Source: Candidatus Woesearchaeota archaeon
Lineage (GTDB): Archaea; Nanobdellota; Nanobdellia; Woesearchaeales; GW2011-AR4
Reading direction: 5' to 3'
DNA: 37,160 bases
Assembly: GCA_016784105.1 (NCBI GenBank)
Contig: JADHVG010000007.1
Location: forward strand, 1 to 37,160
A program made the position numbers and the translations under genes. The notes below the pieces were generated by a model. That model had not been told where the DNA came from and made no database searches. It was given only the letters and a program-made list of their open reading frames with translations. Positions 31,393-37,160 of this stretch are shown here, in pieces. Positions within the stretch are counted from its first letter, which is position 1; each line of letters starts with the position of its first letter.

Positions 31393-32604
31393 ATGCAACT
31401 CCCAAAATACGATTCTAAAAATCATCCATTATTCAATTGCGGAGATGTTAATTGTGCGATATGTGCAAAGGCTTATTCTCAAATGAAACTGAAGAAAAAG
31501 GAAGTGAAAGAAAATTTTAGTTCAGAAATGGTTGCGCCTTTTGTAGGCAGGTACAACTATCCAAACTTAAACCTTGGGATGATGGCACCTCCTGAAGAGA
31601 CGGAAGATGCGTGGTTGTATGATGCACCAAAATATTGGGCTTATGAACGCATGCAAATACCAAAAATTATTGAGTTTAGAAGTTCATTGATAAATTCTAG
31701 AACAAACTTGAACATAAAAAAAAGAGACAGGTTTTTGTTTCTGAATCAAGAAGCATCACTGGCAAGCGCTCCAGTAGATGTTGACATTTCTCTCAAAAAG
31801 AAACCCAGCTTCAGGATGAACTATGACAATTACATGGCTCCTACTGGGATGCTGGCAGAACTAAAAAGAGCGAAATTAACAGAAAATGCACAAATACATA
31901 CCAAAGTCCAGAAAGTGCATTATGATGATGACCTTAAGGCATCGGATGCCCTCACCTACCTTTATGACAATAAATTTGATGAAAACTTTCTTTCTCGAAT
32001 ATTGAGCGTAGGTACATTAGGAATTGGCAAAGATCGAAAATTAGTACCCACAAGATGGAGCATAACAGCAACGGATGATACTCTGGGAAAACATCTAATG
32101 AATAAAGTAAAAAAACACAATGAAATAAATTACAAAGCATTCTTCGGAGGCTACTTAGGAAATTACTATCTTGTCCTGTGTTTTCCAAATGTATGGAACT
32201 ATGAATTATTTGAGATGAGTGTTGCAAATCCTTCATACTATAAAACAGACCACGAATCTTATTCAGGAAGAAAAAATTACGCTTCTAATACCTCCGGAGG
32301 ATATTACACCGTAAAACTAGCAATCTTAGAAAAATTAAACCAGCTTAAAAGACAAGGAAGCTGCATAGCCTTAAGGTTCATAACGGGAGATTATACGTTA
32401 CCCTTAGGAGTATGGGTTACTAGAGAAGCAACAAGAAAAGCTTTAGAAGGTACCGGAATAGAATTTTCCTCAAAAGAACTCATGCTTGAATATGCAAATA
32501 AACTTGTAAAAAGAAAATTTGGATGTGGAATAGAACTATACCTCAAGGATAGCAAATTACTTAGAGAAATAAACAATCAATCAAAATTAAGTAAGTTTAT
32601 TTAG
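31393..32604 (+). CDS. nreA: NreA-family DNA repair protein
   Basis: A 403-aa protein with the hallmarks of archaeal NreA: an N-terminal Cys cluster (NCGDVNCAICAKAY, Cys16, Cys21, Cys24), VAPFVGRYNYPNLNLGMMAP, LVPTRWSITATDDTLG and ITGDYTLPLGVWVTREATRK. The last eight residues, QSKLSKFI, fit the PCNA-interacting (PIP) pattern QxxhxxF(aromatic/aliphatic), as described for NreA homologues, so it probably works with PCNA in repair of DNA damage. TATA ATTTTATAT about 27 nt before the ATG gives a leaderless mRNA. The leucine-rich leader and leuA follow on the same strand but have their own promoter. Confidence 0.88.
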   Translation: MQLPKYDSKNHPLFNCGDVNCAICAKAYSQMKLKKKEVKENFSSEMVAPFVGRYNYPNLNLGMMAPPEETEDAWLYDAPKYWAYERMQIPKIIEFRSSLINSRTNLNIKKRDRFLFLNQEASLASAPVDVDISLKKKPSFRMNYDNYMAPTGMLAELKRAKLTENAQIHTKVQKVHYDDDLKASDALTYLYDNKFDENFLSRILSVGTLGIGKDRKLVPTRWSITATDDTLGKHLMNKVKKHNEINYKAFFGGYLGNYYLVLCFPNVWNYELFEMSVANPSYYKTDHESYSGRKNYASNTSGGYYTVKLAILEKLNQLKRQGSCIALRFITGDYTLPLGVWVTREATRKALEGTGIEFSSKELMLEYANKLVKRKFGCGIELYLKDSKLLREINNQSKLSKFI

Positions 32605-32609
32605 AAATG

Positions 32610-32617
32610 TTTAAATA
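32610..32617 (+). promoter_or_regulatory. TATA box of leuA leader transcript
   Basis: TTTAAATA, 23-30 nt before the ATG at 32640. This is the normal archaeal spacing for a transcript that starts at or next to that ATG, which means the leader ORF would be translated leaderless. Confidence 0.65.
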
Positions 32618-32639
32618 GAATATAAAGAAACTAAGTTGT

Positions 32640-32711
32640 ATGGCTAACACAAATAAAATAAATTCTTTGAACTTGTTAGCTCTAAATCTCTTACTTCTGC
32701 TGCGGTTATAA
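32640..32711 (+). CDS. Leucine-rich leader peptide upstream of leuA
   Basis: A 23-codon ORF too short for the ORF track. It reads MANTNKINS, then a run including LNLLALNLLLLLRL, then TAA. Ten of 23 residues are leucine, encoded by ttg, ttg, tta, cta, ctc, tta, ctt, ctg, ctg and tta, so several leucyl-tRNAs would be sensed. It has a TATA box at the right distance for a leaderless start, lies 101 bp before leuA on the same strand, and its stop codon overlaps the 5' arm of a 7-bp-stem hairpin. This is the layout of a bacterial leucine attenuator: ribosome stalling at Leu codons when charged tRNA-Leu is scarce would change RNA folding ahead of leuA. The mechanism in an archaeon is inference. Confidence 0.7.
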   Translation: MANTNKINSLNLLALNLLLLLRL

Positions 32712-32746
32712 GGTCCAAACATTTTGGCATATTCTGCAAGGACCTT
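32710..32746 (+). promoter_or_regulatory. Attenuator-like hairpin before leuA
   Basis: AAGGTCC (32710-32716) and GGACCTT (32740-32746) pair perfectly; inner TTGgCA/TGCAA pairs may extend the stem. The 5' arm starts in the leader stop codon. GTTTT follows at 32752-32756, a short T run that could support termination. I did not find a clear competing antiterminator helix. Confidence 0.5.
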
Positions 32747-32812
32747 TCATCGTTTTAAAAAAAAAAATTCTAGAGTATGCTATAAACTAAACATGATGAG
32801 GAAATAAAAAAA

Positions 32813-34423
32813 ATGGAACATCAAAGAGATAAAAACCAAGTGTATATTTTTGATACCACCAACAGAGATGGTGAACAAGCAACAGAAGGAGCAAAACATG
32901 GGATACCTTCTAAACTAGAAATAGTTGCCGCACTTGAAAATGCACACGTTGATAGAATAGAAGCAGGATTCCCCATATCATCAGACCAAGATTTTGAAGC
33001 TGTCCAAAGCATTGCACAAAGTTCCAGAGAATCAATGATATTCGGTTTAGCAAGAGTCCCTATAGAAAAAACAGGAAAAATAATATATGATGATATTGAT
33101 ACTGCATTTGGCGCAGTTAGAGATGCTAACTTTAGAGGGATACACACATTTTCTGTTAATTTTGATGATTCAAGTCTTGAGCACTACGGATATTCCAGAG
33201 AAGAAGTCTTACAAGGAGCTGTTAGAGGGGTTGCTCATGCCAGGAAACTTTTAGGAGACCAAGGTCAGGTGGAATTTTCTTTTCAATGTGCAACAATAGC
33301 TCCTCTTGATGAAGTTGTTAAAGGATACCTAACAGTAATTGAAGCAGGAGCTAACGTAATCAATGTTCCAGATACTATTGGATACAGCCATCCAGATGAA
33401 ATAAGCTTGTTAATAACAACTTTAAGAAGAGAAGTCCCTGAAGATGTTATGATAAGCATACACTGTCACAACGATCTAGGTCTTGCGGTAGCAAATTCTT
33501 TAGCAGCAGTAAAAGCTGGAGCAGATATTATAGAATGTACTGTCAACGGAATAGGAGAAAGAGCAGGAAACGCTGCTTTAGAAGAAGTAGTGATGAACAT
33601 CAAAACCCGACCAGATTTGTTTGGAGGAAGAACTGTGGGAGTAGATACTTCCAAACTTAATGAGCTAAGTGCATTAGTGAGTCATCACTATGAAATGCCA
33701 GTGCAACAAAATAAAGCCATCGTTGGAGAAAATGCATTTAGACACAGATCAGGAATCCATCAAGATGGGATGATTAAAGGAGGAAGATATGAAATAATGA
33801 ATCCTGAAGAAGTTGGATGGTCCGGAGAAGGATACAGTTTAACTGCAAGATCAGGATATGCAGGAGTAGGACTAAGGCTTAGAAGATTAGGCTATAATAT
33901 TTCTGATGAGGATGTAAAAAAAATCATAATGCCTAATTTCAAGAACTTGGCAGATGAAAAAAGAAGTATAGGAGATACAGATCTAGTCTACCTTATGGAC
34001 TCTCGAAACACAGAACAAGATTACCGCTTAGAGTTTGTTGATTTAGGATCTGTTTCCAAGATTGAAGGTTCTGAAGATTATTTTGCATCGGTCGTTATTA
34101 ATGTAGATGGAAACGAAATGTCTTCAAAAGATGTATCTGGAAACGGAAAACACCATGAAGGATCTATTGATGCAATCTTTAGTGCTATAGACCAAGTAGT
34201 TGATAGGAGGGAAGGACTTCATCTAGTTCATTACGACCCCATAAATCTAGGAACTGGGAGAGAGGCTATAGCAGAAGTGACAGTCATATTAAGTGAGAAT
34301 GAAAAGTTTGATGGAAAAATAAGACCCTTTAAAGGGATGTATGTCGGAATAGGAACACATCAAGACACACTAAGAGCTTCTGCAATGGCGTATGTTGATG
34401 CTCTGAACAAAGCAATGAAATAG
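32813..34423 (+). CDS. leuA: 2-Isopropylmalate synthase
   Basis: A 536-aa enzyme that condenses acetyl-CoA with 2-oxoisovalerate, the first committed step of leucine synthesis. The catalytic TIM barrel starts with IFDTTNRDGEQATEGAKHGI; metal/substrate motifs are IHCHNDLGLAVANS and TVNGIGERAGNAALEE; GIHQDGMIKG follows in the subdomain. Residues about 395-536 form the LeuA dimer domain that in homologues binds leucine for feedback inhibition, so this is a full-length regulated form. The segment SLTARSGYAGV resembles the E. coli enzyme (from memory) rather than the usual LGKHSGRHA, hinting at transfer. GAGG about 15 nt before the ATG suits a leadered mRNA downstream of the leader peptide. No leuBCD genes are in the window. 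Confidence 0.9.
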   Translation: MEHQRDKNQVYIFDTTNRDGEQATEGAKHGIPSKLEIVAALENAHVDRIEAGFPISSDQDFEAVQSIAQSSRESMIFGLARVPIEKTGKIIYDDIDTAFGAVRDANFRGIHTFSVNFDDSSLEHYGYSREEVLQGAVRGVAHARKLLGDQGQVEFSFQCATIAPLDEVVKGYLTVIEAGANVINVPDTIGYSHPDEISLLITTLRREVPEDVMISIHCHNDLGLAVANSLAAVKAGADIIECTVNGIGERAGNAALEEVVMNIKTRPDLFGGRTVGVDTSKLNELSALVSHHYEMPVQQNKAIVGENAFRHRSGIHQDGMIKGGRYEIMNPEEVGWSGEGYSLTARSGYAGVGLRLRRLGYNISDEDVKKIIMPNFKNLADEKRSIGDTDLVYLMDSRNTEQDYRLEFVDLGSVSKIEGSEDYFASVVINVDGNEMSSKDVSGNGKHHEGSIDAIFSAIDQVVDRREGLHLVHYDPINLGTGREAIAEVTVILSENEKFDGKIRPFKGMYVGIGTHQDTLRASAMAYVDALNKAMK

Positions 34424-34568
34424 CTACTTAAAATTTTCAACATCCTTCAGAAACCTTTGAATAGTTTTTGTTTAGGTTTTAGTGTACTCTTTCCTAGAAC
34501 TTTTAGGTTACTACTAATGAGTAATTCTTTTAGAAAAACTTATAAATCATGCGATATGCTCCCCTTCC

Positions 34569-35942
34569 ATGACAGATAGAACCTTAACAGCAGTACAAAC
34601 CTCTGGGGGAATGGGAACTAGAGCCAGACCCATAAACCTCTATTCTGAAAGTTCAATGATTCCAAAAGGACTAATAAGAGTGATGGGAACTCCAATAGCA
34701 GAACTACAAATCAGGCAATTTGTAGAAGCAGAAATAAATGATCTTTACGTTGTGACCCAGCACCTAGAAAATAGAGAACATCTTTCAAATAGATTTGGAG
34801 ATGGCAGGAATTTTGGTTTAGATATCCACTACTCTGACCCACAAGATGATTGGACAAACAACGGAAGCGGAGATGCTATACTATCTAACATCCAAAGCAG
34901 AAACCTAACTGGAGATAGCATAATACTTCCAAATGACAACCTATTTGAATTTGATCTAAGTCGAATTATCCAACAACATAGAAAGACTGATGCGGTTATC
35001 TCTGTCCTGACCATAGACATGCAACCAATAGACACTCTTGATACTTATGGACTAATCAATGCTGATGACTCAAATAAAGTTGTGGAGCTGGCAGAAAAGC
35101 CAGAGAGTATAGAAGACCTTGTGCTAGCCCTGAGGCTTGATTCTGCCAAGGACCTAAGCAAGAAAAAAGTTCCGGTCAACACCGCAGGATACATAACTGA
35201 CAATGACTCTCTGATGCAGATATTATCCGAAGATTGGGTAAGAAACGGAAGGGAAAGTGAATCTGGATTTGATATGGCTGGAGACCTGATAACAGGTCTA
35301 CTAAAACACGGACATCCGGTTAACGTAACACCGATTGACTCTTGGGGAGATTTTGGTTCAACAGACTACATATTAAGCACAATACAACAAGCATTGGCAG
35401 GAAATTTTCCTTCCGTACATGGTTCTCTGGGGAAAAATTATTATCATGACCCCATAAAAAATATATGGATCCACAAAGAAACTTTGAAAAGAGAATACCG
35501 GGGAAAAACTCTCCAAGAAAGAATGAAATCGGGAGATGTGAATATAGGATCAAACACATTCATAGGAAGAAGAGTCATAATAGAGGACGGAGCAGAAATA
35601 AGGTATTCAAACATAGAAAAGTATGTGAAAGTCGGAAAGGGAGTTCAGATAGACCACTCCTACCTGTTGCCGAATTCAATAATAGGGCCTTATGCAGAAA
35701 TATCCCACTCAGCTCTTGGATTACAGATAAAAGTAAATTCCTCAGAAGAAACCCCTACCAGGATAAAAGCAGGGTCAGCAATAGGCCCAAAGATAACAAT
35801 ACCGGAAGGAACAGCATTAATAGGCGTTTCAGTTTATCCAGGATTCAATTTCGAGGGATCAGGAGAGTATAGCCACACCGATCTAACACCAAGTAAGGAG
35901 CACGTTATGCGTGCAGCCATAGTGTATGGTCCTCCAAAATAA
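34569..35942 (+). CDS. Sugar nucleotidyltransferase with left-handed beta-helix
   Basis: A 457-aa two-domain protein. Residues about 5-270 are a nucleotidyltransferase whose N-terminus contains GGMGTRARPIN (13-23), the NTP-binding loop, and IPKGLIRVMGTPI, with Lys33 in the usual catalytic place. Residues about 310-440 are hexapeptide repeats (NIGSNTFIGRRVIIEDGAEI, then KVGKGVQIDHSYLLPNS) forming a left-handed beta helix. This is the plan of glucose-1-phosphate/mannose-1-phosphate pyrophosphorylases and GlmU-like enzymes. It supplies an activated sugar, perhaps for surface glycans. The exact sugar cannot be read. TATA CTTATAAAT about 27 nt before the ATG suggests a leaderless mRNA. Confidence 0.85.
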   Translation: MTDRTLTAVQTSGGMGTRARPINLYSESSMIPKGLIRVMGTPIAELQIRQFVEAEINDLYVVTQHLENREHLSNRFGDGRNFGLDIHYSDPQDDWTNNGSGDAILSNIQSRNLTGDSIILPNDNLFEFDLSRIIQQHRKTDAVISVLTIDMQPIDTLDTYGLINADDSNKVVELAEKPESIEDLVLALRLDSAKDLSKKKVPVNTAGYITDNDSLMQILSEDWVRNGRESESGFDMAGDLITGLLKHGHPVNVTPIDSWGDFGSTDYILSTIQQALAGNFPSVHGSLGKNYYHDPIKNIWIHKETLKREYRGKTLQERMKSGDVNIGSNTFIGRRVIIEDGAEIRYSNIEKYVKVGKGVQIDHSYLLPNSIIGPYAEISHSALGLQIKVNSSEETPTRIKAGSAIGPKITIPEGTALIGVSVYPGFNFEGSGEYSHTDLTPSKEHVMRAAIVYGPPK

Positions 35943-35949
35943 TAAACAG

Positions 35950-37160
35950 TCAATTCTTGAAATCTTTTAAGTCTCTAAGAAATCTGTTTACAGTCTTTAT
36001 AATGTGCTCAGGTTGAGTTTTCAGAATTTTGACTAATTCTGAGAGAACATCTCCTTCAAACTTTTCTTTACTTTTTAATTTAATATCCTCTTCCGAAAGT
36101 TCTTGCTTTTTCTTTGCGGCTTTCCTTGCTTTCTTCCAAACCTGAAAAAGTTCTTCAACTCTAGCCGGAAGCTCATCAATCTCAACACCTAAAATCTTTG
36201 ATGATTCTTCCAAAATATCTTCTTTGCTGCTTACCTCAGACTCAGCTGCTTTACCAGCAGTAAACTCAATCCTAACAATACTATCAGAAATTTTAGTAGA
36301 TTTAAGAATATGAATGTTTCCAGCTTCTTTTGTGTTGTCTAAGTGTGTACCTCCACAGGCCTGCACATCAATACCTTCTATTTCAACTATCCTCAACCTT
36401 TTACCGGGAACAGCCCCACCTTGATATATAGCCATGCCAAATTTTTGCTCAGCTTCTGTTCTAGGGTAGAATTTCTTGAGAACTTTGGTTTTTGAATTCA
36501 CTATGTTATTAGCTTCAAGTTCTATCTTCTTTATCTCTTCATCAGACAAAGACTGATAATGAGAAATGTCCAAAGTGGCTTTACTTTGAGTCTTTCTTGC
36601 TCCGGCCTGATTGATATGCTTTCCTAAGACTCTTTTAGCTGCAAGCCCAACAATATGAGTTGCAGTATGGTGCTGAGCCAGCTGCTTTCTCCTTTCAACA
36701 TCTACCTTAACAGTTACCACCTCTCCTTCCTTGAACTTAGGAACATCAGAAAGAACATGAACAATAACAGAACCTTGTTTCACTATATCCTTTATCTCTT
36801 CGCCATTTATGGTTCCAATGTCGTGTAACTGCCCGCCTGAAGTAGGATACGCAACAGTCTTATCAAGAATAACATTACCATCTATTATCTTCAGAACCTT
36901 TGCCTTGTTTTCTGTTTTTAGATAATCATCAAAGTACAAAGCTTCTGTTTCCTTAACTCCTTCCAACGGAAGTTTCTCTTCTCTTCTTGTTGCATGTTCC
37001 TGTTCTTTCTTCTCATGAAGTTCCGCAACTTTCGCATAAAAATCATCCGGAACATTGACCTCTTTTCCAGACTTGTTAGCTTCTTCTTTGACAAGCTCCG
37101 GAGAAATACCCTGATTGTCATACAACCTTAACAGTTTATTTTCATCAAACTTTTCTTGCA
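35950..37160 (-). CDS. alaS: Alanyl-tRNA synthetase, C-terminal part (runs off window)
   Basis: The ORF track starts at an internal TTG at 37125, but the frame is open to the right edge (QEKFDENKLLRLYDNQGISP), so the gene continues outside. The visible roughly 400 residues contain the end of the catalytic/tRNA-binding part, the editing domain with HHTATHIVG and VQACGGTHLDNT (zinc ligands His, His, Cys, His), and a C-terminal helical oligomerisation region (KKARKAAKKKQELSEEDIKL). The GISPELV spelling and domain order match archaeal AlaRS. The enzyme charges tRNA-Ala and hydrolyses mis-charged Ser/Gly-tRNA. It is convergent with the nucleotidyltransferase, 7 bp apart. Confidence 0.93.
   Translation of the reverse strand, partial: QEKFDENKLLRLYDNQGISPELVKEEANKSGKEVNVPDDFYAKVAELHEKKEQEHATRREEKLPLEGVKETEALYFDDYLKTENKAKVLKIIDGNVILDKTVAYPTSGGQLHDIGTINGEEIKDIVKQGSVIVHVLSDVPKFKEGEVVTVKVDVERRKQLAQHHTATHIVGLAAKRVLGKHINQAGARKTQSKATLDISHYQSLSDEEIKKIELEANNIVNSKTKVLKKFYPRTEAEQKFGMAIYQGGAVPGKRLRIVEIEGIDVQACGGTHLDNTKEAGNIHILKSTKISDSIVRIEFTAGKAAESEVSSKEDILEESSKILGVEIDELPARVEELFQVWKKARKAAKKKQELSEEDIKLKSKEKFEGDVLSELVKILKTQPEHIIKTVNRFLRDLKDFKN

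Overview
The window looks like a piece of an AT-rich archaeal chromosome, most likely from a DPANN lineage (Woesearchaeota/Pacearchaeota-like). The evidence is gene content: RNA polymerase subunit Rpo11, a METTL5-like RNA methyltransferase, an archaeal RecJ/GAN-type DHH nuclease, an NreA-type repair protein with a C-terminal PCNA-binding motif, an archaeal-type alanyl-tRNA synthetase, SMC and an XPD-type helicase. Promoters agree: many genes have a TATA-like element (TTTAWA/TTATAWA) about 25-30 nt before the ATG, as expected for leaderless archaeal transcripts. The lineage is an inference from sequence reading; no search was run.

Region 1 (1-5,092, minus strand) is a cell-surface block. A regulator made of four tandem helix-turn-helix repeats is followed by two large exported Ig/NEW3-like proteins, a small membrane peptide, an exported protein and a cut-off paralogue at the left edge. 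Region 2 (5,093-5,975) is a long non-coding stretch with hairpins, a promoter-proximal 19-bp direct repeat, several copies of an AAAGTGAG motif (on the minus strand) and very AT-rich DNA.

Region 3 (about 5,976-13,170) is accessory-looking. It holds a DUF192 lipoprotein, two related Cys-rich lipoproteins (one with two Kazal domains), hypothetical proteins, a RelBE-like toxin-antitoxin pair, a GC-rich hairpin element that may be a structured RNA, a XerA-like tyrosine recombinase and a pair of coiled-coil/winged-helix proteins. Inverted repeats bound the toxin-antitoxin/Kazal segment. Region 4 (13,171-14,000) carries two helically phased repeat arrays: two groups of five GGGA motifs at about 11-bp spacing, resembling a plasmid parC centromere, and eight AAAAGTGAG-type motifs spaced 62-84 bp, all near whole multiples of 10.5 bp. 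The second array runs into the METTL5-like gene. Its motif is also found in region 2 in inverted orientation, so the accessory stretch is bracketed by related, oppositely oriented clusters.

Region 5 (14,400-31,400) is mostly housekeeping: Rpo11, rhomboid protease, cis-prenyltransferase, RecJ-like nuclease, winged-helix regulator, XPD-like helicase, a GCS2 ligase with an N-formylglutamate amidohydrolase-like enzyme, SMC, an MJ1255-type glycosyltransferase, tRNA-Gly(UCC) and a second DHH phosphoesterase. Region 6 (31,393-37,160) has NreA, leuA, a sugar nucleotidyltransferase and the 3' part of alaS.

The most notable observation is a 23-codon ORF containing ten leucine codons, with its own TATA box, sitting 101 bp before leuA and followed by a hairpin. 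It looks like a leucine attenuator leader peptide in an archaeon. The phased arrays at 13.2-14.0 kb are the other strong candidate for something undescribed.
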